Positions 51,923-60,669 of a DNA stretch of 64,000 nt are shown in pieces. The position numbers were made by a program, and so were the translations under genes. The DNA lies in the NCBI GenBank assembly GCA_022821645.1, contig JAJEDE010000027.1, positions 171,029 to 235,028 of the forward strand, in the 5' to 3' direction. Origin of the DNA: Chloroflexota bacterium (lineage in GTDB: Bacteria > Chloroflexota > UBA11872). The notes under the pieces are model-generated. The model saw nothing but the letters and a program-made list of their open reading frames with translations, had not been told where the DNA came from and did no database searches. How positions within the stretch are numbered: the first letter of the stretch is position 1; every line of letters begins with the position of its first letter.

Positions 51923-52939
51923 TCAGACCGATTCCAGGAAACGCGCCAGTTCGTCGCGCTCAACCGTTGGGATAGGCACGTCGCTCCCGCCGACCGTCCA
52001 ACGCATGCCTTCGGCTGCCGCGGTGACTTCGCCGATGACGGCGGCCGTCGAGCCGGCGTTTCGAAGGGCCGTCAGCGCCGTGCTCGCCTGAGCGGAGGGC
52101 AGGCTGGCCAGCAGGGCGCCGGAGGCCAGCAGCGCATAGGGGTCGAGCCCCAGCGCGCGACAGATACGCCGGCACTCCGGCAGCACCGGCACCGCGTCGC
52201 GATTGACCCGCAGTCCCACGCTTGCCGCCTCGGCCAGCTCGCGCAACGCGGCGGCCAGCCCGCCTTCCGTGGGATCGTGCATGGCGTGGATTTCAGCGGC
52301 GGACCGAAGGACGGCAGCCGCTGGCCGCACGGAGATTCCCGGCGCCTCTAGCCTCGAGGCTCCAGCCTGGATGTCCGCCTCGCTGACTCCGGCACATCGA
52401 AGCGCGTCGGCCTGGTCGCCGGCCAGGATGGCCGTGCCTTCGACGGCAATCTCGCCCACCAGCACCAGCGCGTCGCCCGGGCGCGCGCCGGAGGTACGAA
52501 CGAGCGAGTCGCGTGTCGCGGTTCCCAGCAGCGTGCCCGCCACAACCGGGGAGTTCACGCTATCGGTGATCTCGGTGTGCCCGCCCACCAGGGCCACGGC
52601 GGCGGCGGAACAGGCTTCGGCCACCTCAGCCAGCAAAGCCTGGATCTGGTCGGCCGTGGTACCCGCCGGGGCCAGCACGGTAGCCAGCAGCCAGCGCGGC
52701 TCGGCGCCTGTGACGGCCAGGTCGTTGCCGTTGACCGCCAGCAGATAGGTCCCGATGTCGGCGGCCGCGAAGGTAATCGGGTCGGCGGCGGCGACCAGGA
52801 GTTCAGGGCCGCCGACATCAATCACGGCGGCGTCCTCACCCGGTTCCGCGCCGACCAGCACCGCCGAGTCGTCGCGTGGGACCCGGTCCAGCGCCTGGCG
52901 CAGCAGCGGCAGCGGCAGCTTGCCGGTCGGCAGGCTCAT
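51923..52939 (-). CDS. AIR-synthase-related protein (HypE/ThiL/SelD-like)
   Basis: A 338-residue protein of the PurM/HypE fold: [17 protein letters not shown]-like [38 protein letters not shown]-type [30 protein letters not shown]. Possible role as an ATP-dependent maturation or thiamine-phosphate kinase-like enzyme; HypE-like is favoured but unconfirmed. The frame is open to 53569, but the parS palindrome and the divergent pabB start lie there, so ATG 52939 is used. Confidence 0.82.
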   Translation of the reverse strand: MSLPTGKLPLPLLRQALDRVPRDDSAVLVGAEPGEDAAVIDVGGPELLVAAADPITFAAADIGTYLLAVNGNDLAVTGAEPRWLLATVLAPAGTTADQIQALLAEVAEACSAAAVALVGGHTEITDSVNSPVVAGTLLGTATRDSLVRTSGARPGDALVLVGEIAVEGTAILAGDQADALRCAGVSEADIQAGASRLEAPGISVRPAAAVLRSAAEIHAMHDPTEGGLAAALRELAEAASVGLRVNRDAVPVLPECRRICRALGLDPYALLASGALLASLPSAQASTALTALRNAGSTAAVIGEVTAAAEGMRWTVGGSDVPIPTVERDELARFLESV

Positions 52940-52957
52940 CGAGCCGCCAGCCCGGAA

Positions 52958-52973
52958 TGTTTCACGTGAAACA
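52958..52973. other. parS centromere-like site (second copy)
   Basis: TGTTTCACGTGAAACA, again perfect, with AATGTTTCACGTGAAACATT flanks (52956-52975). Located in the 69-nt gap between divergent AIR-synthase-like and pabB genes, 4.64 kb from the first site. Confidence 0.92.
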
Positions 52974-53008
52974 TTTCCCGCGACGCCGGCGTCCGGGGCG
53001 GCGCTAGG

Positions 53009-54493
53009 ATGAGCGGCCCCATTTCGCGCCGGGTTCCGCCGCGTCCGTTCATGCCACAAGTCTCCCCGCCCGCTGCACGCGCCGGCGACATCGTGCCTCG
53101 ACTGCACGCGAACGGACAGGCCGGCCGTGTGCTCCGGATCGACGGGTTGCCCCCGCTGCGCCTGCTGGCCGATGCGTTTCGCGACCTGCCGGCGATGGCG
53201 GTGCTGGAAGGCGGCTCGGACCTCACCGGCGAGGGACGCTGGTCCTACCTGGCGGCCGATCCGTTCGACACGGTCCGCTGGACGGCCGGAGGGGTCGCCT
53301 CCGAGGCCCGGGGCAAGCTGCCGGGCAATGGCTTCGCGGCTCTCGACCAGGTCGTGCCTTCCGGGGGGACGCTGGGCGACGGCTCGCTCCCGCCGTTTGC
53401 CGGCGGAGCGATTGGGTATATCGCCTACGACGCCGCCTATGAGCTTGAGGTCCTCCCGGGTCGCTGTCCGGGACCGCCGCCCACCGACCTGATGTGGTTC
53501 GGCGTGTATGACTGGGTGCTGGCGCGCGACGCCCGAAGCGGCGACGGCTGGATTGTCGCGACGTCGCACGGCGGGCGCGACCCGGACGACCTCTGCGCCC
53601 AGGTGCAGTCACGCCTATGCGTGCGCGAAATGTCGGCCCCACCACCCGCGCCGCGAACCGCCCGCACGAACGCGGACCACCGCCAGTTCGGGCGCTGGGT
53701 GACGGCGGTGAAGGACTACATCGCCGCCGGCGATTGCTACCAGGTGAACCTGGCGCGGCGGATCGAGTTTGACGCGCCGGAGCCGGGGCTGGAGCTCTTC
53801 CAGCGCCTGGCGGCGGCGCATCCCGCTCCGTTTGGCGCCTACCTGGAAGCCGATGGCGTCGAACTGGCCAGCGCGTCGCCGGAGTTGTTCCTGCGCGTTG
53901 AGCCCGCCGGTCACGCCCGCACGCGACCGATCAAGGGCACCGCCCCGCGCGGCCGCACCCCCGCCCTGGACGCCGCCGCCGAGGCGCGGCTGCGGGCCAG
54001 TCCCAAGGACCGGGCGGAAAACGTGATGATCGTGGACGTGCTGCGCAACGACTTCGGGCGGGTGTGCCGCCCGGGCTCGATCAGCGTGCCTGAACTCTGG
54101 CGGACCGAGGCGCTGCCGACGGTCTGGCAGCTGGTCTCGGAAGTGCGCGGCGACCTGGGATCCGGGGTGTCAGCCGCCAGGCTGCTCGAGGCCTGTTGGC
54201 CCGGCGGTTCGATTACGGGCGCGCCGAAGATCCGCGCCTCCGAGATCATCGACGAACTGGAGCCGGTGCGGCGCGGCGCCTACTGCGGCAGTGTCTTCGC
54301 ATTGGGCTTCGACGGCGGCCTCACCGCCAGCCTTGCGATCCGCACCGTGCAACAGCGCCAGGGCGTGGGCCACTTGCACGTGGGCGCCGGGATCGTGGCG
54401 GAATCGGACGCGGCCCTGGAATACGCCGAGACCCAGCACAAGGCGCGGGGCGTGCTGCAAGCGCTGGGCGTCGCGGAGGACTCGACCGCCTAG
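53009..54493 (+). CDS. pabB: Aminodeoxychorismate synthase component I (PabB-like)
   Basis: A 494-residue chorismate-utilising enzyme. ASASPELFLRVEPAGHARTRPIKGTAPRG is the signature of this fold; AKDRAENVMIVDVLRNDFGRV-like SPKDRAENVMIVDVLRND and GSITGAPKIRASEIIDELEP are diagnostic. It makes 4-amino-4-deoxychorismate for folate with a PabA partner not in the window. The alternative start ATG 53051 would drop 14 residues of no obvious family content. Confidence 0.93.
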   Translation: MSGPISRRVPPRPFMPQVSPPAARAGDIVPRLHANGQAGRVLRIDGLPPLRLLADAFRDLPAMAVLEGGSDLTGEGRWSYLAADPFDTVRWTAGGVASEARGKLPGNGFAALDQVVPSGGTLGDGSLPPFAGGAIGYIAYDAAYELEVLPGRCPGPPPTDLMWFGVYDWVLARDARSGDGWIVATSHGGRDPDDLCAQVQSRLCVREMSAPPPAPRTARTNADHRQFGRWVTAVKDYIAAGDCYQVNLARRIEFDAPEPGLELFQRLAAAHPAPFGAYLEADGVELASASPELFLRVEPAGHARTRPIKGTAPRGRTPALDAAAEARLRASPKDRAENVMIVDVLRNDFGRVCRPGSISVPELWRTEALPTVWQLVSEVRGDLGSGVSAARLLEACWPGGSITGAPKIRASEIIDELEPVRRGAYCGSVFALGFDGGLTASLAIRTVQQRQGVGHLHVGAGIVAESDAALEYAETQHKARGVLQALGVAEDSTA

Positions 54494-55038
54494 GTCGGTT
54501 CTTCGCCGCCCCAGCGACGGTCGACGAGCAGCGCGGCGGTGACGAGGCTGGCGGCGATGGCGAGACCGAGCGGCGGCGTGAGCAGGGCGATCATCGCGAC
54601 GATGCCGCTGCCGAAGTCGCCGTAGGCGCCGAAGACGATCCGGCCGAAGCCGAGCATCCGCCACTGGACACGGCGGCGGGTGCGCAATCGCAGGGCATGG
54701 GTGGCCAGCGCCGCCAGGGCGCCCAGCGCAACCCCCAGGATCACGCCGGGTCCGGCAATGGCCATGGCCGCGCCGCCAACCATCCCACCGGCGACGGGGC
54801 GCAGCACCCAGCCCAGGCGGTCCATGAGGCCGCCGCTGCCCGGGAACTTGTCCGCGAAGATGTCGATGGGCAGCAGCAGCAGCGCACCCACAAACATCCA
54901 CGTCGAGGCGACGAAGGCGAATGCGGGGGCCGGCGTCAGCAGGTCGGAACGGGCCGCGACGACCGAGGTAATCGCCACCGTGACGTAGGGGTTCAGCCCG
55001 CTGGAGACGCCAAGCGCGAGAGCCAGGACGACGCTCAT
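54490..55038 (-). CDS. DUF4126 membrane protein
   Basis: A 182-residue integral membrane protein with four to five helices. GVSSGLNPYVTVAITS, IDIFADKFPGSGGLMDRLGWVLRPVAGG matches the DUF4126 signature. Function is unknown. Its end overlaps the pabB stop by 4 nt (convergent). Confidence 0.8.
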   Translation of the reverse strand: MSVVLALALGVSSGLNPYVTVAITSVVAARSDLLTPAPAFAFVASTWMFVGALLLLPIDIFADKFPGSGGLMDRLGWVLRPVAGGMVGGAAMAIAGPGVILGVALGALAALATHALRLRTRRRVQWRMLGFGRIVFGAYGDFGSGIVAMIALLTPPLGLAIAASLVTAALLVDRRWGGEEPT

Positions 55039-55075
55039 GATTCCGAGGAGCCTCTAGCCGCGGGCAGGGCTGGTG

Positions 55076-55804
55076 TCACCCGCCGAATTCAGCCTGGGCG
55101 CGCGCGTACTCGTCGGGGCTGCCAATATCGATCCAGCGCCCCGAGAAGACCTGTCCCAGGACCCGCTCACGGGTGTGCAGCCACGCGATCAGGTCGCCGG
55201 ACTTATCGGGATCGCCGCCGGCGTCGAGGTACGCATGCACGACGCCAACACGTTTGCGCGGGATTCCGTAGACAACGGTTGAAATCAGCGTGCTGACGGG
55301 ATGCTCCGGCTTTTCGACAAAGCCGGTCACCACGCCACCATCGTCGATTTCGACCACGCCGTAGAGGGGCGCGAGTCGCAACGAGCCACAGTCATAAAGC
55401 CCAATAGCGAAGTCATGCCGCGCGGCTTGCGCAACGGGCGCGAGGTCGAAGTCGAACAGATTGTCGCCGGCGACCACCAGCAAGTCGTCGTCGATGCCCG
55501 ACTCCCTGATGAAGTAGGCCATGTCCCCGACGGCCCCGAGCCGGGTGTCCAGCGAGTTGGTGCCGTCGCTCATGACGGTCACGGGAGGTCGGCCCGGCCG
55601 AGCGGCCGCCCACTCCACGAACAGTGGGAAGAACACGTCGTGGGTAATGACCGTGACGTGCTCGACGTCGGGGACTGCGCCAAGACGGTCGACGACGAAG
55701 TCAATGACGGTGCGCGAGCCGATGGGCAGCAAATGCTTCGGCCCGCCGCCGGTAATGGAACCCAGCCGCGTGGCCCAACCCGCCGCCAGTACAAGCGCCT
55801 GCAT
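55076..55804 (-). CDS. Nucleotidyltransferase, sugar-phosphate (RmlA/GlmU-like)
   Basis: A 242-residue NTP_transferase domain enzyme: MQALVLAAGWATRLGSITGGGPKHLLPIG is the G-x-G-T-R-x-x-P and PK motif. VVAGDNLFDFD binds the metal. Y/E K-type EKPEHPVS and GRWIDIGSPDEYARA end the fold. It makes an NDP-sugar, probably for the epimerases at 46000-47888. ATG 55804 is preferred over the upstream alternative at 55837. Confidence 0.88.
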   Translation of the reverse strand: MQALVLAAGWATRLGSITGGGPKHLLPIGSRTVIDFVVDRLGAVPDVEHVTVITHDVFFPLFVEWAAARPGRPPVTVMSDGTNSLDTRLGAVGDMAYFIRESGIDDDLLVVAGDNLFDFDLAPVAQAARHDFAIGLYDCGSLRLAPLYGVVEIDDGGVVTGFVEKPEHPVSTLISTVVYGIPRKRVGVVHAYLDAGGDPDKSGDLIAWLHTRERVLGQVFSGRWIDIGSPDEYARAQAEFGG

Positions 55805-55840
55805 CCGCGCATGGTACGTCCGATTCGGCGGTCGCACGCC

Positions 55841-55846
55841 TATACT
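55841..55846 (+). promoter_or_regulatory. -10 element of the LysM gene
   Basis: TATACT, as also found before the genes at 9978 and 20192. -35 is not conserved. Confidence 0.4.
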
Positions 55847-55908
55847 CGCCGTGTGTCGGCCAGCCGCCTGAAGGGTTTGATGCCCGGAAGCGCCGGAGGT
55901 GGGTAGGC

Positions 55909-56520
55909 CTGGACAGTTCGCGCCGGGAGTTGATTCTGGGAGTGCTCGGGCTGCTGATCCTGGGCGCAGTGGCGTATGTCCTCTACACGCAGGCGACCGA
56001 GGGCGGCGGCATAGGCCTGCCGACCGAGACGGCCACGGCTACCCCCGAGACTCTGGAGAGTCCGACGCCGACGCCGACCCCCACGCCCGCGGCGACCCCC
56101 ACGCCCACGCCGGCCCCGCAGACATACACGGTGCAGCCGGGCGACACGCTGCTTGCCATTGCCGAGCGCTTCGGGATCACGTTGGACGACCTGCAGGCCA
56201 AGAACGAGTTGGTCGATCCCAACAGCATCTTCGCGGGGCAGAAGCTCGAGTTGCCGCAGCCGGGCGAACGCGTGCAGCCAGAGACGCCGGTCGTGGGCGG
56301 GGCAGAAGGCGACGACGTGTATGTCGTGCAGGCAGGCGACACGCTGTACGCGATCTCGCAGGATCTGGACGTGACCGTGGAGGATCTGGCCGAACTGAAC
56401 GAGATCACTGATCCGTCGCAGCTATTTGTCGGGCGTCGACTGCTCATTCCGGCACGCCGGATCACCCCGCCGACGGTGCGGCCTACGCCGGAGGCCGGTC
56501 AAAGCGGCGCGTCGGCCTGA
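55909..56520 (+). CDS. Membrane-anchored LysM-domain protein (possible CTG start)
   Basis: A 203-residue protein when started at CTG 55909: basic N-terminus SSRREL, transmembrane helix ILGVLGLLILGAVAYVLYTQ, Thr/Pro linker, then two LysM domains (YTVQPGDTLLAIAERFGIT..LVDPNSIFAGQKLELP; YVVQAGDTLYAISQDLDVT..LFVGRRLLIP). LysM binds peptidoglycan glycan strands. The only standard start is TTG 55930, which lacks the charged N-terminus; GGAGGT (55895-55900) sits 8 nt before the CTG. Confidence 0.82.
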   Translation: MDSSRRELILGVLGLLILGAVAYVLYTQATEGGGIGLPTETATATPETLESPTPTPTPTPAATPTPTPAPQTYTVQPGDTLLAIAERFGITLDDLQAKNELVDPNSIFAGQKLELPQPGERVQPETPVVGGAEGDDVYVVQAGDTLYAISQDLDVTVEDLAELNEITDPSQLFVGRRLLIPARRITPPTVRPTPEAGQSGASA

Positions 56521-56590
56521 GCGGGGAAGGCCGGCGCGTGCCCGCCCATATACTTGATGGCACGAACTGCCCGACGGGTCCTCGTACGCC

Positions 56591-57001
56591 GTGAACATCA
56601 CGCAGATCACCGCGCAGCGGGCCTTGCGCGACGCCCCGGTCCAAGCCTTCACGTTGGTGGAGCGCCTGGTAAAGCGCCCGCTGTTCGGCTGCCAGATGTG
56701 CGGGCACTGCATCCTGCAGGACACGGCCTTCATCTGCCCGATGGCCTGCCCCAAGGGGCTGCGGGACGGGCCGTGCGGCGGGACCGACGTCTACGGCATG
56801 TGCGAGACCGACCCGACCCTGCCCTGCGTGTGGCTGCGTATCTACGAGCGGGCCGAGCGGCTGGGCCGCATGGACCGGCTGATGAAACTGCAGGATGACC
56901 TGGACTGGCGCGGCCACGGCTCGTCGAGTTGGCTGACCCTGATCAAGCGAGTGGTGGGGCGCAACGGACGCCTGAGCGAGGCCGAGCGAACGACGACCTA
57001 G
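56591..57001 (+). CDS. MetV-like / MTHFR C-terminal (PF12225) Cys-rich protein
   Basis: A 136-residue protein with eight cysteines in GCQMCGHCILQDTAFICPMA, then CPKGLRDGPCGGTDVYGMC and PCVWL. This is the zinc/Fe-S domain that in acetogens is a separate subunit (MetV) partnering the MetF-type methylenetetrahydrofolate reductase. No metF is visible here, so partner and reaction are uncertain. GTG start; its stop overlaps the convergent DedA gene. Confidence 0.85.
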   Translation: MNITQITAQRALRDAPVQAFTLVERLVKRPLFGCQMCGHCILQDTAFICPMACPKGLRDGPCGGTDVYGMCETDPTLPCVWLRIYERAERLGRMDRLMKLQDDLDWRGHGSSSWLTLIKRVVGRNGRLSEAERTTT

Positions 57002-57681
57002 CCGGGCGTCGGCGGGGGCTCGTCGTCGCCAGGCTGCCGTGGCCCGATCTGCCGAAACAAGCGCCGCCGAAGCCTGAACACAACCACGGCGCCGACCACC
57101 ACGACGGCGGCCAGGACGATCCCAAACCCGACGCGCGGGTCGGCCTCGACCGCCGACGCCACGCGCTGGTACTGGTCGCCCAGGCCCCAGCCGATGCCCA
57201 TATAGATGCCCGCCCAGATCAGCGCGGACAGGGCGGCCGACGGCAGGAACTTCCAGAAGCTGGCCCGCGCGGCGCCGGCCACCACGGTGATGACGATGCG
57301 AAAGCCCGGTATGAGCCGTCCGATAACAATCGCGGGTACTTCGTAGCGGTGAATCCAACGCTCGGCGCGCTCACGTCGCTCGGGCGTGATATGGAGCGTG
57401 CGCCCGAAGCGGTCGATGAGGCGCGGTCCGACCAGCCGGGCCAGCCAATAGAGCACCGATGCGCCGGCTGTCGCCGATACGACGACCGTGGCCACCACGG
57501 CGACGGGATTGGCCACGCCGCGGTACACCTGATATCCCATCAGCACAATGGCCGTGTCGGCCGGCACGGGAAACGGAACGCCGGCCTCTTCCACGCCGAC
57601 ATAGATGGCCAGCGCCAGGTACTGGTTGGCTTCCAGGAACTCCAGCAGGAACTCGCGCGTGGCGGCAATCAGGTCGCCCAT
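56998..57681 (-). CDS. DedA-family (VTT/SNARE-associated) membrane protein
   Basis: A 227-residue protein. EEAGVPFPVPADTAIVLMGY, GASVLYWLARLVG, RHITPERRERAERWIHRYEVPAIVIGR-like LHITPERRERAERW, FGRLIPGFRIVITVVAGAA and WAGIYMGIGWGLG are the DedA motifs. The family flips or transports undecaprenyl phosphate/phospholipids and is linked to membrane energetics. The C-terminus is Arg-rich, then Pro-rich. ATG at 57681. Confidence 0.93.
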   Translation of the reverse strand: MGDLIAATREFLLEFLEANQYLALAIYVGVEEAGVPFPVPADTAIVLMGYQVYRGVANPVAVVATVVVSATAGASVLYWLARLVGPRLIDRFGRTLHITPERRERAERWIHRYEVPAIVIGRLIPGFRIVITVVAGAARASFWKFLPSAALSALIWAGIYMGIGWGLGDQYQRVASAVEADPRVGFGIVLAAVVVVGAVVVFRLRRRLFRQIGPRQPGDDEPPPTPG

Positions 57682-57749
57682 GGCGGCTAGGCCGTGCCGC
57701 CGGTCGTGGCGGCGAGGGGGAGGCAGCGGGGAGGACCCATCGGCTGGCC

Positions 57750-58499
57750 TTAGGCGGGTGGCCCGGGCGGGCCGTAGCGGCCGATGAGGAAGCGCCAGCG
57801 GATCCGCGCCAGGTCGCGCGTCATGCGCAGCGTGTCCACGGTCAGACGCAGACGCGAGTCGGGGTCATTTGTCCATTCAACTGGTAGCTGGTGGACGGTG
57901 TAATTCCTGTGCCGCGCCAGCCGCAGGATCTCAAGGTCGAACATCCAGCGATCGATCACGGCCGCGCCAAAGAGGTCGTGCGCCACGGGTCCCCGATAGA
58001 ACTTGAACCCGCACTGCGAGTCAGGCGTATCCGGGAGGCCTCCAACCCGGCGAGCCAGCTCGCGGAATATCCGTGCGCCGGCTCGTCGATATACGGGCTG
58101 CCGCAGGACGGTCTGGCTGCGGCCGAGCGCCCTTGAACCAATGACGATGTCCGCGCCGTCCCGGATCGCGGTCACAGCCTGCGGTACGTGTTGAAGGTCG
58201 GTTGACAGATCGGCGTCCATGAAGCCGACGATCTCCGTCGAGGCCGCGAGCAATCCTGCCCGCACGGCGGCGCCCTTGCCGCTCTGCCGTGAAAGCGTCA
58301 TCAGGTCTAGGTTCGGGTGGGACTGCATCTGCGTACGCACGGCATCGCCGGTAGCGTCGGTACTGCCGTCGTCAACGACCAGGACTCGCCCGCCGCCGGC
58401 AAACGTCGCCAGCCAGGCGAGGATCTGCGGCAGGGTACGGCCAAGGCGCTCGGCCTCGTTGTAGGCCGGCACCACAATGGTTAGAAGCATGGAGGCCAT
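57750..58499 (-). CDS. Family 2 glycosyltransferase (dolichyl-phosphate glucosyltransferase-like)
   Basis: A 249-residue GT2: TIVVPAYNEAERLGRTL, VLVVDDGSTDATGDAV, GKGAAVRAGLL, DADLSTDLQHVP, and the acceptor-binding DTPDSQCGFKFYRG. Likely transfers sugar to polyprenyl phosphate. Three starts are possible (GTG 58520, ATG 58499, ATG 58490); 58499 is chosen on length, without a strong ribosome-binding site. Confidence 0.87.
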   Translation of the reverse strand: MASMLLTIVVPAYNEAERLGRTLPQILAWLATFAGGGRVLVVDDGSTDATGDAVRTQMQSHPNLDLMTLSRQSGKGAAVRAGLLAASTEIVGFMDADLSTDLQHVPQAVTAIRDGADIVIGSRALGRSQTVLRQPVYRRAGARIFRELARRVGGLPDTPDSQCGFKFYRGPVAHDLFGAAVIDRWMFDLEILRLARHRNYTVHQLPVEWTNDPDSRLRLTVDTLRMTRDLARIRWRFLIGRYGPPGPPA

Positions 58500-58662
58500 T
58501 TCGATTGCGTGACGGCGCACTTCAGGCGTTGACGGGTCTACGACCCAGGGGCCCTACCAATCACCTGCCGCGCCACGCCGTCAGCGCCACGAACTCGCGC
58601 AGTTTAGGCGAGCGATGGCCGCCCATTGCGGACCACGGGCGCCCTCGCCACACTCGCGGGTC

Positions 58663-60660
58663 ATGATGTGGCTCAGTCTGACCGCGCTGATCTTGTGTCT
58701 CGCCGCCGCCGGCGGGCTGGGATACCGCGTGGCCGCCAGCGTGCTGGCGGCGCCCTCGCGGCTGAGTCGCGCCGCCCTGGGCAGCGGGATCGGGTTGGTG
58801 GCGCTGGGGCTGCCGCTGCTGTGGCTGCCGCGGGTAATGCCCGTTGGCAGCGCTTTGCTGGTGGCGGGGGTCTTATGCGCACTTGGCGCGCTGGCCCTGC
58901 GGCGACTGCCGGCGCCCGCACCGCGCCGGGATCATCGTCCGGCGGTCGCCGGCGTCGCGGCCGCCAGCTTGCTGGCCTATCTCTCCGCTCTGGCCTTCTG
59001 GACCGAGGGAAGCGTGGGACGCGCGGATGCGGGCACGCTGTACATGCACAGCGGGCTGGTAGCCGGCATCGCCCGCGGCAACTTCCCGGTGGTCAACCCG
59101 TTCGAGCCGGACTACCCGCTGCAGTACCGCGTTGCCATGCACACGCTGGGGGCGGGCGCGGTGGACCTGCTGGACGTGCTGACGCCCGCGGTAATGCCGC
59201 ACCTGGTGGCGTCGACGGCCGTCGTCCTGGTGCTGACGCTGTACGGGGCGCTGGCCGGCCGTATTGGTCCGGGATGGGCGCTGGCGGGCGCGGCCGTGGC
59301 CTACGCCTGGGGGCCGCTGTACTGGCTGCTGACGCCGGCGGCGATCCGGGAACGGGGGCTGGGCGACGTGCTGGGCGTGATTGTGGGAGCGCCGGAGACG
59401 ATTGCGTGGAGCGGACTGTTCCTGGGCGGCCCCTTTGCCATGGCCACGCACAACATCACCGCGCTGCACGGCCTGGTTCCGGCGGTTGTCGCCATCGCGG
59501 CCGTCACGCGGGCCTGGCGGGGGCCTTCGCCGGCGGCGTGGGCGGTTGCGGCGGCGGCGCTCGTCTACCTGGCGCCAAGCAATGAGTTCCTGGTTCTGAC
59601 GGCGCCGGCCGGGTTGGGCCTGTGGTTCTGGGTGCGGCGTCCGTTGCGGGCTCGGCGGGCGTTGGCCGCCTCGGCCGCGCTGGCTGCGATCACCGTTCCG
59701 GCTCTGCTGCTGGCCCAGACCACCAGCGGCGTCCTGGCCGGGACGTTTGGCGACGACCCCGACCTGGGACGCCTTGAACTGGCGCCGAACAGCGCCCATT
59801 TCGGCCATCTCCCGAGTTGGGGGTTCAACAGCTCGGGTCCGTGGGTGACGTGGCCCTTGCAGGGTCGACACGACACGCCAATCCTGAGCGCCGAGTTCCT
59901 GGTCGACGGCGGGTTGCTGTTCTGGGTCCTGGGGGTGGCGTTGGGGTGGGTGGTCTATCGGCGAGGCGCCAGCGGGGCCGCGCCCTGGCTGCTGATTGCG
60001 GCGATGAACGTGGCGGTGGTGATCGTGTTGCGAGCGGAAGAGTCGGCACCGAATCTGAACCGGCTGGCACAGATCGGGTTGACCCTGACCGTCCCGGCGC
60101 TGGCCATCCTGGGCGCCGAGGCGCTGCCGGCCACCGGGCTGCGCCGGAGGTTGGCCGCCGGCGCCGCGATATTGGCGGCGGGCGTGTTGTGCGGGGCGTT
60201 CGTGTTATCGGCCATGGCCTGGCCGCGCATGGTGGGGCAGCCGCCCGCGACCGAGGACCGGCTGCCAGCGGGAGCGCGTGAGTTCCTGTTGCAGGAAACC
60301 GAGGTGCACGAGCGGCTGCTGGCTTTGCATGGCGCGCAGACGACCGTGGACCTGTTTGACCGCGGTGCGCCCGGGATCACGCTTGACGTCTCCGCCCAGA
60401 CGGGCCAGTTCATTCCGTATGGGTATCACTCGCTGTCGCAGGTCGACCAGTACCGGGACGTCTACTGGCGCGCGCAGCAGGAGTTGAGCGACCACGCGCT
60501 GAGGCGGCTTGACATCCGTTACGTCCTGATCGATCCGGCCCAACTGACCGAGGCGCAGGCCGTCGACATCGAGACGAAGCTGGTGGACGGGCGCTTTGTG
60601 GAGGCCTTTCGCGACCCGTCCGGCGAGGCGGTGATCTACGAGGTCCGCTTCGAGGCGTAG
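58663..60660 (+). CDS. Multi-pass membrane protein, probable glycosyltransferase-like (YfhO/DUF2298 type)
   Basis: A 665-residue protein with about 13-15 hydrophobic helices from residue 1 to 525, a periplasmic segment RADAGTLYMHSGLVAGIARGNFPVVNPFEPDYPLQYRVA (positions about 115-155) of the kind used by lipid-linked sugar transferases, and a C-terminal soluble domain (about 560-665). No exact family is assigned. It is divergent from the GT2 gene, and both may act in cell-surface glycosylation. The frame is open from 58615; ATG 58663 is used because upstream residues are not membrane-like. Confidence 0.7.
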   Translation: MMWLSLTALILCLAAAGGLGYRVAASVLAAPSRLSRAALGSGIGLVALGLPLLWLPRVMPVGSALLVAGVLCALGALALRRLPAPAPRRDHRPAVAGVAAASLLAYLSALAFWTEGSVGRADAGTLYMHSGLVAGIARGNFPVVNPFEPDYPLQYRVAMHTLGAGAVDLLDVLTPAVMPHLVASTAVVLVLTLYGALAGRIGPGWALAGAAVAYAWGPLYWLLTPAAIRERGLGDVLGVIVGAPETIAWSGLFLGGPFAMATHNITALHGLVPAVVAIAAVTRAWRGPSPAAWAVAAAALVYLAPSNEFLVLTAPAGLGLWFWVRRPLRARRALAASAALAAITVPALLLAQTTSGVLAGTFGDDPDLGRLELAPNSAHFGHLPSWGFNSSGPWVTWPLQGRHDTPILSAEFLVDGGLLFWVLGVALGWVVYRRGASGAAPWLLIAAMNVAVVIVLRAEESAPNLNRLAQIGLTLTVPALAILGAEALPATGLRRRLAAGAAILAAGVLCGAFVLSAMAWPRMVGQPPATEDRLPAGAREFLLQETEVHERLLALHGAQTTVDLFDRGAPGITLDVSAQTGQFIPYGYHSLSQVDQYRDVYWRAQQELSDHALRRLDIRYVLIDPAQLTEAQAVDIETKLVDGRFVEAFRDPSGEAVIYEVRFEA

Positions 60661-60669
60661 CGGAGAGGA

